From Liolophura sinensis (taxonomy: Eukaryota; Mollusca; Polyplacophora; Chitonida; Chitonidae): 64,000 nt of DNA. Every line of letters begins with the position of its first letter. Position 1 is the first letter of the stretch. Both the position numbers and the translations under genes were made by a program. Where the stretch lies: contig NC_088302.1 in the NCBI RefSeq assembly GCF_032854445.1, forward strand, positions 53,164,046-53,228,045. The letters run 5' to 3'. The notes under the pieces were generated by a model, which worked only from the letters and a program-made list of their open reading frames with translations, was not told the DNA's origin and made no database searches. Shown piece after piece: positions 44,701 through 55,689 of this stretch.

Positions 44701-47700
44701 AACTAAGCTACACTGCTCGAGAAATGGCCTGTCATTTTGTTGACTCTTATGCAGAAAGACTAAAAGGTGCGTGTTTCACCACATACACAAATGTACCGTT
44801 AAACACTTTGGAGAGTCGTTGAATTTATGCTCCATAACGTATTGAATTACAGTGAGGGGAAGATCATGGTCTTATGTATTGATAAGAATCCTATATTTAA
44901 CTGGTAGTTAAGCTTTCTGTTACAAAGTTCTTTTATGTTATATCACTGTGAAATGGGCAACTTTTCACATTTGATACAAATTTATATTGTTGCTAAGCAT
45001 TAATCACTAATCAGATAAGTACATAAATATATTGCTACATTGCAGAAAATCGGCCAAACCTTATAGTACACAGCTACAGGGCTGCGCTCCAACAAATTAT
45101 TCTGGAAAAAGATCCCAATTTCCAGAGAGGTGCCATAAAGATAACGATGAAGAAAGCAGAGGAAATACCATTCCACAAGTAAGCCCAACAGTAAATCTTA
45201 ATTGTATTGTCTATTATGCTATACATGTATGTTCTGTTGACAGCATAAAATTTATGTCTGTGAGAACTGCGATACTTTTTGATATCTTGATTGGTGATTT
45301 GTACCATACTCAAGAATATTTCACTGATACAACGATGGCTAACTTATGGTAGAAGGAAGCCAAGCATATCCATGGTAAACCCAACATCATTCGCAGGTTT
45401 CTGACAGACCTTTCCACATACGACCAGAGAGGAAGCCAGCATAAGCTGGACTTGAACTCTCAGCAACCACATTGGTGAGAGACTCCTCGGTCATTGCCCA
45501 GGGCTAGCACACTGAGCATATTGAGTATGGAGGCCCCGATAACTGTTTTACAGTTCATTACCCTGTGAAGCTTTCCCCTCAGGTCTCCCTGTCAGCTGTT
45601 ACAGAGCATTCTCCTCAGGTCTCCCTGTCAGCTGTTACAGAGCATTCTCCTCAGGTCTCCCTGTCAGCTGTTACAGAAGCTTTCCCCTCAGGTCTCCCTG
45701 TCAGCTGTTACAGAGCATTCTCCTCAGGTCTCCCTGTCAGCTGTTACAGAGCATTCTCCTCAGGTCTCCCTGTCAGCTGTTACAGAGCATTCTCCTCAGG
45801 TCTCCCTGTTAGCTGTTACAGAGCATTCTCCTCAGGTCTCCTTGTCATCTGTTACAGAGCTTTCCTCTCAGGTCTCCTTGTCAGCTGTTACAGAAGCTTT
45901 TCCCCTCAGGTCTCCCTGTCATCTGTTACAGAGCTTTCTCTCAGGTCTCCTTCTCCCTCTCCTCAGGGGTATTCCATGTTGCCAGTGATCCCTATTTGAG
46001 TAACCCCATGTCTCACCACCTTGGGTGTAGGATGTTCCATGTGGCCAATGGTCCCTGTTAGAGTAACCCCATGTCACACCATATTGGGTGTAGGGTGTTC
46101 CATGTAGCCAATGGTCCCTATTAGAGTAACCACATGTCACACCACCTTGGGTGTCGGGTGTTCCATGTGGCCAATGGTCCCTGTTAGAGTAACCCCATGT
46201 CACACCATATTGGTTGTCGGGTGTTCCATGTAGCCAATGATCCCTATTAGAGTAACCCCATGTCACAGCACCTTGGGTGTCAGGTGTTCCATATAGCCAA
46301 TGGTCCCTGTTAGAGTAACCCCATGTCACACCATATTGGGTGTAGGGTGTTCCATGTAGCCAATGGTCCCTATTAGAGTAACCACATGTCACACCACCTT
46401 GGGTGTCGGGTGTTCCATGTGGCCAATGGTCCCTGTTAGAGTGACCCCATGTCACACCATATTGGTTGTCGGGTGTTCCATGTAGCCAATGATCCCTATT
46501 AGAGTAACCCCATGTCACACCACCTTGGGTGTCAGGTGTTCCATATAGCCAGTGGTCCCTATTAGAGTAACCCCATGTCACACCACCTTGGGTGTCAGGT
46601 GTTCCATGTGGCCAATGATCTCTATTAGAGTAACCCCATGTCGCACCACTTTGGGTGTCGGGTGTTCCATGTGGACATTGGTCGCTGTTAGAGTCACCCC
46701 ATGTCACAGCACTTTGGGTGTCGGGTGTTCCATGTGGACATTGGTCCCTATTAGAGTAACCCCATGTCACACCACCTTAGAACTAGATAATGTTTTGTGC
46801 AAAGGTTACTCTAGAAAACATAAACATTGAATTAGACTTGTATTACAGTATTTGCATTTCCCACAAGGTTTGCCCATCTTTGGACTGTGATCATGACCTG
46901 AAGTCATCTGTGAATGTTTCCACAGGTATGCTGAGGTCTGCTTGAAGAAGCTTGACGTTGATCCTGACCTGTCAGAGGCTCAGCTCCACTCGGCCCAGAC
47001 ACAGATCGGCCGCTGGAGAGACGTGGTGGCCTTCTACACTCTCCGCCTGGCCCTAGCACCTGTCATAGAGACCCTTATCTTGCTGGACAGACAGCTGTAC
47101 CTCTGGGAGTATGGTAAGATTGATTTCTCTCAGTATTAGACACACAGTGGTTATGTTATTTACTGGTACTTCTGTGTCATTCAGGATAATTGTAAACATT
47201 AGAACAAACTGGACAGTGGAATGTATCTCAGTGAGGACAGTGCACAGTGTTTAACCACACGTGTGTGTTCAATGCTCGTCTGATTCCCACGGGCTCTGCA
47301 CACTTTCTTCCCACCATAATGCTGGCTGCAGTCGTGTAAGTAAAATACTGCTTAATATGGCATAACACTCAAATGAAATAAATAAATTTATCAGCCCTGG
47401 TCTGGTTCCCACGGGAGCTGCATGGTTTTCTGCCACCATGATTCTGGCCACAGTCATAGAAGTAAAATATTCCTTATTATGGCGGAAAACTTCAATCAAA
47501 TAAATAAATATATCCTGGCCTTGGACACTCACTCTTCGTTGGATTCTTCCTGATACTATTCACTTGACTACACTTGTGGGACTATTTGCACAGTTCTATA
47601 ATCAAGACCACATTTGGCCAAGACTTCTTTGAAAAGAAATCTTCTCTAAATGATATAGCATGTGTTATAATTATGAACTTTCATGAGTATTAGCCAAAAC

Positions 47701-48255
47701 TTGCCAGTGCAAACTTCACCTATGTTTGGATGTATGGTGAAGTCTGTCTCTGTCTTGAGCTCATGTACACTGTTTCGTGTGGTTATTTCACATTGATAAA
47801 GACCTGTTTGTTTGGTTATTTCACATTGATACTGTCTCTGGTAATTCGGCCTCATTACTTGTTTGTTTGGTTATTTCACATTGATACTGTCTCTTGTAAA
47901 TCTGCCTCATTACCTGTTTGTTTGGTTATTTCACATTGATATTGTCTCCGGTAAATCTGCCTCATCACCTGTTTGTTTGGTTATTTCACATTGATAGTGT
48001 CTGTTGTAAGTCTGCCTCATCACCTGTTTGTTTGGTTATTACATGTTATTAGTGTCTCTTTTAAATCTGTTTCATTACCTGTATGTTTGGTTATTTTACA
48101 TTGATACTGTCCCATTACGTGTATGTTTGGTTATTTCATGTTTTTGTAAAAGTACCATTATTGTTTCCCCTGTAGGTTTGGACAGTGTCCTTGTTCCAGT
48201 GTTTGACCCCAGTGTGTCACCTCGGAATTTTGTCCTGCTGGCTAAGAAATCATAA
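38703..48255 (+). CDS. METTL25B: METTL25B/RRNAD1-like methyltransferase (ten exons, 719 aa)
   Basis: Predicted S-adenosylmethionine-dependent methyltransferase; the family's substrate is not firmly established. Exons: 38703-38921, 40743-40858, 41736-42078, 42380-42540, 43231-43258, 43509-44266, 44633-44766, 45046-45178, 46926-47113 and 48176-48255, all phase-consistent. Exon 2 has DFFLLGHWDKLLPSWRSFL, typical of the family's N-terminus. Residues about 240-250 are SAM motif I (VDIGAGLGHLSR). The end of exon 6 has FVLCGLHACGNLSSTML and SVGCCYMKLS. Exons 7-10 give GYPMSETLKSLP, SYRAALQQIILEKDP, LALAPVIETLILLDR and DPSVSPRNFVLLAKK, which match METTL25B better than METTL25 as I recall them. The start exon (ATGGGGTCAG) is the least certain part. 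Exon 6 carries a species-specific insert built of about 22-residue repeats (near 43660-43850). The last introns are full of minisatellites. Confidence 0.92.
39112..39289. mobile_element. Foldback (MITE-like) element in METTL25B intron 1, about 178 bp
   Basis: Imperfect inverted arms of about 30 bp: GGTGGTTTGCAATGACAGCC at 39116-39135 faces GGCTACCATTGCAAACCATC at 39266-39285. The ends read TATAGG and TCTATA. No coding capacity. Target duplication not clear. Confidence 0.6.
43660..43850 (+). repeat. Coding minisatellite in METTL25B exon 6
   Basis: Three units of about 66 bp encode variants of EQTDGHAGENFDVLRDQN, DQTDGHTGEKPYASREQN and NVTDGQARTNSCAPIDQN. They lie between the SAM-binding core and the GLHACGNL motif, where the human protein has a variable linker. 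The frame stays open throughout, so the insert is probably translated as a disordered loop. Confidence 0.75.
45304..45537 (-). mobile_element. Degraded tRNA-derived SINE in METTL25B intron 8
   Basis: Reads as the same family as 18237 and 26451 in minus orientation: CATACTCAAGAATATTTCAC at the left, TTGAACTCTCAGCAACCAC (B-box side) and GTATGGAGGCCCC at the right. Many substitutions and a lost A-rich tail indicate an older copy. Confidence 0.8.
45565..45958. repeat. 36-bp minisatellite, about 11 copies, METTL25B intron 8
   Basis: The unit is GTCTCCCTGTCAGCTGTTAC followed by AGAGCATTCTCCTCAG. The period is divisible by three, which leaves an open frame repeating SPQVSLSAVTEH that is not a gene. 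Copies are nearly identical at the left and diverge at the right. Confidence 0.93.
45962..46790. repeat. 63-bp minisatellite, about 13 copies, with a 252-bp higher-order period
   Basis: The unit contains GAGTAACCCCATGTCACACC, then TTGGGTGTCGGGTGTTCCAT and GTGGCCAATGGTCCCTATTA. It directly abuts the 36-bp array. The variant order starting at 46079 repeats from 46331, a 252-bp (four-unit) higher-order repeat. The 283-residue minus frame (repeating TWGYSNRDHWPHGTPDTQGG) is a by-product of the 63-bp period. Confidence 0.94.
47270..47515 (+). mobile_element. Two tandem SINE 3' halves in METTL25B intron 9
   Basis: Two head-to-tail fragments, about 47285-47395 and 47400-47512. Each has TTCCCACGGG, a CACCATAATG/CACCATGATT stretch, GTAAAATA and an AAATAAATAAAT tail, which matches the 3' half of the SINE family at 26451. 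The 5' tRNA-like heads are missing. Confidence 0.75.
47755..48150. repeat. 55-bp minisatellite, about 7 copies, METTL25B intron 9
   Basis: The unit contains TTTGGTTATTTCACATTGAT, then ACTGTCTCTTGTAAATCTGC and CTCATTACCTGTTTG. It runs to within about 30 bp of the last exon's acceptor at 48176. Confidence 0.9.
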
Positions 48256-48284
48256 CACAGGACCGATAAACACTATCCTTCAAT

Positions 48285-48480
48285 CAACCAGGGGACTGGG
48301 AATTGAATCCTGTGGCAGGCAAATACAACCAGGGCACTGAAAATGGAATAGTGTGGCAAGCAAACACAACCAGGGCACTGAGTATGGAATTCTGTGGTAG
48401 AAAAATATAACCAGAACACTGAGCATGGAATCTTATGGCAGACAATACAACCAGAGAACTGGCAGGCAAATATCAGTATT
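48285..48480. repeat. Degenerate 40-bp minisatellite, about 5 copies
   Basis: Units around AACCAGGGCACTGA and ATGGAATCCTGTGGCAGGCA lie immediately after the METTL25B stop codon, so probably within its 3' UTR. Confidence 0.75.
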
Positions 48481-48699
48481 AATACACTAAACATGTGAAT
48501 TTGTGGCAGGCACAAACATGAACCAAACTGCCAAACAAAATGCACCCCGGAGAACCTGGTGTACAGTACATGTACGATTGTATCACTATAAAATATAATA
48601 TATATCAAAATGCCAAAAGGTTTTATTAGCAGTGTTTTTATAAGCGGTACATGGGAGCTGTTTTTAATTTTGTAATGAAATGCTTCAACTTTTGAAGAC
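48481..48699. other. Short METTL25B 3' flank between two minisatellites
   Basis: AT-rich, no gene. Likely holds the end of the transcript, though no canonical AATAAA was fixed. Confidence 0.35.
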
Positions 48700-49395
48700 T
48701 GTCAGGCATGTTAGTTTGATGATCAAGACTTACAGCCAGGGAACAGTTGTTTTAGTATTGATGATCAAGACTTACAGCCAGGGAACAGTTGTTATAGTAT
48801 TGATGGTCAAGTCTTACAGCCTGGGAACAGTTGTTATAGTATTGATGATAAGTCTTACAGCCTGGGAACAGCTGTTATAGTATTGATGATCAAGTCTTAC
48901 AGCCTGTGAACAGCTGTTATAGTATTGATGATCAAGTCTTACAGCCTGTGAACAGAGGTTATAGTATTGATGATCAAGTCTTACAGCCTGGGAACAGCTG
49001 TTATAGTATTGATGATTACGGCCTGGGAACAGCTGTTATAGTATTGATGATCAAGTCTTACAGCCTGGGAACAGCTGTTATAGTATTGATGATCAAGTCT
49101 TACAGCCTGTGAACAGAGGTTATAGTATTGATGATCAAGTCTTACAGCCTGGGAACAGCTGTTATAATATTGATGATCAAGTCTTACGGCCTGTGAACAG
49201 CTGTTATAATATTGATGATCAAGTCTTACAGCCTGGGAACAGCTGTTATAGTATTGATGATCAAGTCTTACAGCCTGTGAACAGCTGTTATAGTATTGAT
49301 GATCAAGTCTTACAGCCTGGGAACAGCTGTTATAGTATTGATGATCAAGTCTTACAGCCTGTAAACAGAGGTTATAGTATTGATGATCAAGAAAT
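48700..49395. repeat. 42-bp minisatellite, about 16 copies
   Basis: The unit is GTTATAGTATTGATGATCAA followed by GTCTTACAGCCTGGGAACAGCT. Copies alternate between CTGGGAACAG and CTGTGAACAG, again suggesting two-unit higher-order structure. A truncated unit (GATGATTACGGCC) interrupts at about 49010. Open frames repeating CYSIDDQVLQPGNS are not genes. Confidence 0.95.
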
Positions 49396-49860
49396 TTTGT
49401 TGGAAAGACAAGGCACTTTTAAATGATTCAGTCATAATGAATTTACCGTAGAGGATCAATATGACAAGGAATGGTTTTAGTTGGAACGAATCTTTCACTG
49501 AAAACTCTAATTGCACTGTTCATCATTTAGTCTATGCTAGTAACAATGTGTTATTTATTTATTAACTTGGTGTTTTGCGCTGACCGGTCGATATTTAAAC
49601 ACTGAACATCAACCCAATATATACCCCCATAACGATGGTCGGATTTATGTGGTTTGGGCAAAACCTGACTACATTCAAACTAGACAGGAAAAATTACCGT
49701 AACCCCATTTGGTCAAATGCTGATGCCTGCGTGTATGACCGTCCCCTTACGCTGTGGGCCTTCGGGCTGTCGCAACACTATGCCAAGCGTATTTACTATG
49801 GTGACATACCTGTTTATTATATATTGTCATGAAAGTTAAGCCAGGTGCAAAATTCGATTA
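49396..49860. other. Intergenic, nothing firmly recognised
   Basis: A TTATTTATTTATTAACTTGG run at 49550-49570 resembles a SINE tail in minus orientation. No gene. Confidence 0.35.
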
Positions 49861-49869
49861 CATGGACCT

Positions 49870-50000
49870 AACGTGGGGTGGTAGGACGGCAACTGTTTCT
49901 TCAGGGCCCTGCCCAGTTTCCTCCCTCCATAATGGTGTCCCCGTCGCATAAATGAAATTTCCTTGAGTTCGTCGTACTCAACACCAATCAAATAAATCAA
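49870..50000 (+). mobile_element. Truncated SINE (3' half)
   Basis: CAGTTTCCTCCCTCCATAAT, then CGTCGCATAAATGAAAT and ACACCAATCAAATAAATC match the 3' half of the SINE at 26451 with several substitutions. The head is missing. Confidence 0.7.
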
Positions 50001-51689
50001 AAATAAAATTTGCGACTGACGCAAGCAGCAAAATTAGCCTTGTTTGTCATCAGCCTCGGCATTATAGACGGGTTGAAACTAAAGCTCTTAGAGTCCCAAC
50101 ATTGCGGTAAACCATTAAGTTGGGAGGGGGAAGGGGGGCGAGATTTTTGTTAAGAATATGGTGTTTGTGAAATACCACAGTATGTCACACGTATTACATC
50201 TGATTTTGTGGAGACCAGGGCTCCGTCACTTCTGGTGTAATCCGGCTTATTATATAAAGTCTAGAAGCTATTTGTGGAAACTCCTTTACCTTTCGAGTTT
50301 AACAGCTCAGTGTATGGCCATCTGGCGCTATGCATGTAGCTCTACAACGTTTAAATTCGTCAGCTAATCTGATTAACTTATAGCTGGTAGGCTACAGGCT
50401 GATATACTATTGTTTGTAACTCGCCCATTAATTCACAGGGACTGGTGACAAAACGGTCTGGTCATTCAGTAACACCAGTGTTAAGCGTGTTGTTGCATTC
50501 CAAGGCGAAGCCCGTGGGGTTCGACGATTGACTATAAGACTCTCTCATTTGTGTATTATTATGACAACTGAGAAGTTTCTACCTTCATTGAACTGTTTGA
50601 GCAGCCTTAATTTGTTCATTGAACACCACTATATATACATGTATATACGTCCCTTGGAAAAGTTCGTCAGCAGCTTGTGAAAATTACCCAAAAACTAACC
50701 GCCATTGTAGAAGCGAAATTTGTTTGAATATGGTTATCAACAAGAACCAGTGAAGTTAGTAAATTATGCCTTAATATCTCCATAGGGCGACCGCAAGGAA
50801 AGGTTTCTTGGACTTGGTGTTTAATGTCGCTTTAAACATAATATCGATCATATGACGTTTCCGCTTACAGCAAGCTGTATGGGGTAATGTTGGTCTATTT
50901 ACAGCGCTGCCTCACTGGAACGCGATGCCGAAGACACCAGAAGGTATGCCCCACCAACTCATATTTAGCTCCAGTATGGCCGTAGTTTAATAGGCCAAAT
51001 GAAAGGTGAACTTTGATACGCCACGACATGCTATTTCATGTGTAAAACGCTATTCAAGAGATGTGAAATAAGAAACAGAGTGTTGATTTTTGTGAATATT
51101 ACACGGTCTGGCTATGCATCCAAAGAATCAAACGCTCTCTATTATGTTTTTGTGGGATATTCCAGAATATCCCATTTCTTCTGTCTTCCTTCATTGACGA
51201 CAGCAAAACAACACGTACAGCTTATATAAACGTGGGTAGTATCCGAACGAGACTGAAAAAGCACTGGCTTTTGTCCAACATTGACACACCCAGAGCTCCT
51301 GACTGGTTATTTTGTTAAGATTAAAGGCTGGGAATTAGACGCCTGACTGACGAATGAATCAACGGTGTGGAAACTAAGACAAGGCCTGTGTGATGTCTGC
51401 GTGATTAGGGTTGGCCTACTTCTGCATAGCGGTCGTTGTTGTACACAATATCTCACCATATTATATGGTAGTTTGTGTGATGTGAACCGTCACGGAATCA
51501 CGTCTAAAGACTTAATGGTGACGGGAAGTAACCGACCCATTAACGAAAATAACTGAATTCATCGAACGTTTGCATGTATGTACAACAGGAACATATAGGG
51601 TATCATTTTACCAAATATATCAGAACAATTAAAGGCGGTCATGTTGCTTGGGCGCTGTAGAGTACTGGACTATCAATTAACCAACCAAC
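50001..51689. other. Intergenic, nothing recognised
   Basis: No gene, repeat or RNA was supported. The right end is presumably the promoter of the gene starting at 51690; no TATA box is clear. Confidence 0.4.
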
Positions 51690-54600
51690 ATGACGGACAT
51701 AGCAAAGAAACGAGTTCAATTTGGAGAAAATACGCTATTTTCTTGTAAGTATGATTTTGTCCATTTTCACAAAATATAAATCTTGATGGTAAGGCGAGTT
51801 TGGTGAAGTCTGAAGATTAATTAGTTAAATGAAACAATTGCTGGTTTTCACCAATAATGCAATCCATCCACCCCATATATGAGGATATTGAGCTGTAGGA
51901 CTGAACAGTGGGAAGTACAGTGATACTTTTGTGAAGCTTGAAACAGGCCTTCATCCAGTGTCTTACACATTTGTGTTAGTCAATAGTGTGGTCTTCCGAA
52001 GGATCCTTATCAATGGTTATGGCTTCTCTCTGCTGATAACAATCGTTTGTGTATGTAACACGAATATGAACATGACTTAGTATCCCTTATCTGGTGGGTT
52101 GCACGAACAGGTCAGGGGTCTATGGTTATATAGAAACAACAGGATATTGCCCTACTGTAAGATCAGCGACGTTATTGTCATATAACGGGTGAAATACAGA
52201 CTTGTCAATTTATTTCATTTAGGGTTTTATTCTAACTGCTCATGTGAATACTTAATAGTAACCATGGTTGCCATGGCTTAATCAGGACTATGCAAAAAGA
52301 CATGCAGTTATGTTATTTGCAATATTTTAAATGTCACTTGTTTAGAATTTAAGACATTTGTTTTACAGTGCCAGCTTGAAAATATTCTAAACGCGTTGGC
52401 GTGATGGAACAAAGCTGAGTAACTGGACATGTTAAACCAGAACTGAGTTAATTAAACAGACATGTTCTCCTTGAAACTGCAGCCAACTGAAGCTTAGTGG
52501 GCGGGTAAATACCAGTGACGCTACGTTTCAGCGCCTTTTCTTGCTCGTGTGATTCTGATGGGTAATCACGTGACCAAAGTGAGGTCCTATTGTGAAATAC
52601 ATAAACTTGAAATCATAACTTCGCGGATCACAAACGAACCGCGGTGCTTCAGTTTCTATAGTGCATTTTTTTATGATAATCCATTTGAATGATGTGGCAT
52701 TGTTGTTATAATTGAGAGGACCACACTTCCCTGTTCCCACACAAGGAGACTTCTGGTATAACGCATATAAAGGCAGTCATTACCTAAAGAACAACGATTG
52801 TAACAATTAAAACAACAAGCCATCTGACAATTTCAAATTCCAGCCCGCAGCTCTCATTTTCTTCCCTCCATTTTGGCGTGTTCCAGCGCAATTGGCCTCG
52901 GACCCCCATTAATTTTCCATAAGCGACAATGTTAACGTCTAGCGCTGTAGCTCAGTCCCAAACATTCCGTGGCCATTAAGCTTTGGTGCATACCTGGCCC
53001 AGCCTGTGAGAAAGAAGCCATAAAAATCTTGACATAGGTTGACCGTCAAAATCTGGACCTTTCCATGCCGGCAGCTGGGAGGCGTGCCTAGCAACGCCAA
53101 GGGGACGTCACTCGCAGCCTCATCACTACCTCACACCTTGTGTCCTCTCGCCCAGAATTTCAAACTTTCATCAATAAAGCTCATGCCTCCTCAAAGTTTA
53201 GACAGTTTCCAGCATTTTAATACCAAGCATGCACCTGTTCACCAAAAATGGACGCCTGGGAGCAAAAAAAGACTTTATACCCTAAAATTCACAGAACTAC
53301 AATCGTCCCTACCGAAAAACGGAAGTTGTAATGGGGGTCTGTGTCCTATCAAGTCTAATGTTGTTTTGACCTTACTGTTGACTTTCACCATTGACCTATT
53401 AACCCGGATGGAATACTCATTTATTGTCCTTGTATGTCGATCAAGTAACATATGTGGCTCCAGAATGTACTTGGGAATAATACTGGTGCTACGGCCCCCG
53501 TAGCTTGTGTGTAGGGGATAGTGCATGTTGTCCTGGAGACATTGCTACGTACGCATTAAAGTGACATTACAGTCAGAAGTTTCGATGTGGATTGTCCGCA
53601 GAAAGTTCAGTAGACTGTTCGACCATGTGTCGCTAGGCTGTGGCAGGTTACGTTGTCATGCATGTTTGGCCCTGTGTCGGTATGCTGTGGCAGGTTGCGG
53701 TGTCAGGCATGTTTGACTCTGTGTGGATGTGGTGTGACAGGCTACTGTGTCGTGCATGTTCGACCCTGTGTCGGTATGCTGCTGCAGGTTACGGTGTTAT
53801 GCATGTTTGGCTCTGTGTGGTTAAGCTGTGACAGGTTACTGTGTCGTGCATGTTTGGCCCTGGATCGGTATGCTGTGGCAGGGTTATACGGTGTCATGCA
53901 TGTTTGGCTCTGTGTGGGTAAGCTGTGACAGGTTACTGTGTCGTGCATGTTTGGTCCTGGGTCGGTATGCTGTGGCAGGGTTATACGGTGTCATGCATGC
54001 TTGGCTTTGTGTTGGTATGCTGTGACAGTTTTAAACGGTGTCATGCATGTTTGGTTCTGTGTCGGTATGCTGTGACAGATTTATACAGTGTCATGCATGT
54101 TTGGTCCTGTGTCGGTACGCTGTGACAGGTTTATACAGTGTCATGCATGTTTGGTCCTGTGACGGTACGCTGAGACAGGTTTATACAGTGTCATGCATGT
54201 TTGACCCTGTATCGGTACGCTGTGACAGGTTTATACAGTGTCATGCATGTTTTACCCTGTGTCGGTACGCTGTGGCAGGTTTATACAGTGTCATGCATGT
54301 TTGACCCTGTGTCGGTATGCTGTGACAGGTTTATACAGTGTCATGCATGTTTGACCCTGTGTCGGTATGCTGTGACAGGTTTATACAGTGTCATGCATGT
54401 TTGGCCCTGTGTCGGTACGCTATGGCAGGTTACGGTGTTGTGCATGTTTGGCCCTGTGTCTGTATGCTTTGGCAGGTTCTGGTGTCTTGTATGTTTTGCC
54501 TTGTCTGTGTGCCGTGACAGGTTATGGTGTCTTTTATGTTTGGCCCTGTGTCAGTATGCTGTGGCAGGTTAGTGTGTCATGCATGTTTGGCGTCCGTAGC

Positions 54601-55514
54601 ATGACGTGCCAGTAATTCATCTGTCTCTTTTTGCATTTCAGCTATATCCACCTTAACTCTTCCTGGAGCTTTTAAACAAAACTAAGATTCTGTTGGGATG
54701 TTTTATATGATTCTTTATTAAGAACACATACAAGACCCACAAGTGCTCGATCAGTCTAAAAACTGGGTGTTATTAAAGTGTAATTACTTTATCAACTCAT
54801 ACAATGTGCGTCTTTCCTTCGAAGGGTCTGAAGCTCGATCTAACAACGATGACCGCAAGACTTACAAGAAACGGTCAAGTGCGGTTTCAACAACGGACAA
54901 TAAAAGAATCCATGATGGACACACCGGCTGTCGAGGAAGCGAGGGTACAAAAATCTCCAGTGTTAGGTCAGTGCCGGCAGGTAAAGTAATTAGACCGCTC
55001 TCCTCCCAACCAGTCAAGAACACCGGAACAAGTTTACCGTCAAAGCGTCCGGCGTCTGCACGGCCGATAACTCGCCACCTGCATACGACCTCTAATGCTC
55101 CAGCAAGAAACAGTCATCCTCCAAAGTATGCACCACAAGCAAGCCGCCCCCAATCAGCGAGACACATCACTCGAGCTGCATCAGCCAGGCCAACCAGTCG
55201 ACCGCGATCAGCGAGGCTAGCAAGTGATCGAGATCACCCCGCACGACCAATCAACCGGATTCTACCAGAACGACAAGTCAGCCGCGCTCTTTCCGAACGA
55301 CCAACCAGTGGAGCTGTGCCAGAACGACTAATCCGCCGCGCTCTTCCGAAACAGCCAACTAATGGCGCTCTACCAGAACGACCAGTCAGCCGCGCTCCTC
55401 CGGAACAACCAGTTATCGGAACTGCACCAGGACAACCAATCAACCAAACTCTTACTCGCGGTCAGGTCAGCCGTTGTGATGTAGAATCGTCCTTCAAAAA
55501 TGGAGACGTGCAAG
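51690..55514 (+). CDS. First two exons of a basic Ser/Arg/Pro-rich protein (partial, function unknown)
   Basis: Exon 1, 51690-51744, encodes MTDIAKKRVQFGENTLFS and ends TTTTCTT|GTAAGT in phase 1. Exon 2, 54825-55514, begins after TTCGAAG in matching phase and stays open for 229 codons, ending GTGCAAG|GTATGT in phase 1. It must therefore continue, but I could not find the next exon. The protein is disordered and strongly basic. It repeats short phrases: RPASARPITR, RPQSARHITR and SARPTSRPRSARL, then a series of about 12 residues based on LPERPVSRA (about 55250-55450). SARP-type runs occur in several microtubule- and cilium-associated proteins, but that is composition, not homology. Intron 1 holds the 50-bp minisatellite. 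The stacking of a strong donor, a matching phase and a long biased frame supports a real gene. Confidence 0.6.
51745..53635 (+). other. Left part of intron 1 of the Ser/Arg/Pro-rich gene
   Basis: No exon called. The 154-residue plus frame at 53039-53503 has no domain and irregular composition and was not accepted. Confidence 0.4.
53640..54590. repeat. 50-bp minisatellite, about 19 copies
   Basis: The unit contains TGTCATGCATGTTTGGCCCT, then GTGTCGGTATGCTGTGACAG and GTTTATACAG. The middle copies (54100-54400) are almost identical with an exact 50-bp step (for example 54189 to 54239). Outer copies are diverged and slightly different in length, as expected for an array growing from its centre. 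Overlapping short open frames are artefacts. Confidence 0.95.
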
Positions 55515-55689
55515 GTATGTTCTTTGTACATGTATCATATTTTTGTCAATCCAGGAGAAATATTTTTTGCTGAACAAAGTGATAGATTCAAGTGCTATTA
55601 GATGTACACGATGTACCCACGATAACGCAATCCATCAATGGTCATGTTATAATAGGCCCAAGTACTTTTCAAGTGTTGTCTATGTGAGT

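Noticed and set aside
45919-46770. 283-residue minus-strand open frame
   Set aside because: By-product of the 63-bp minisatellite, antisense to an intron of METTL25B.
53039-53503. 154-residue plus-strand frame
   Set aside because: No domain, no consistent composition, no splice sites in sensible phase; likely chance in a GC-richer stretch.
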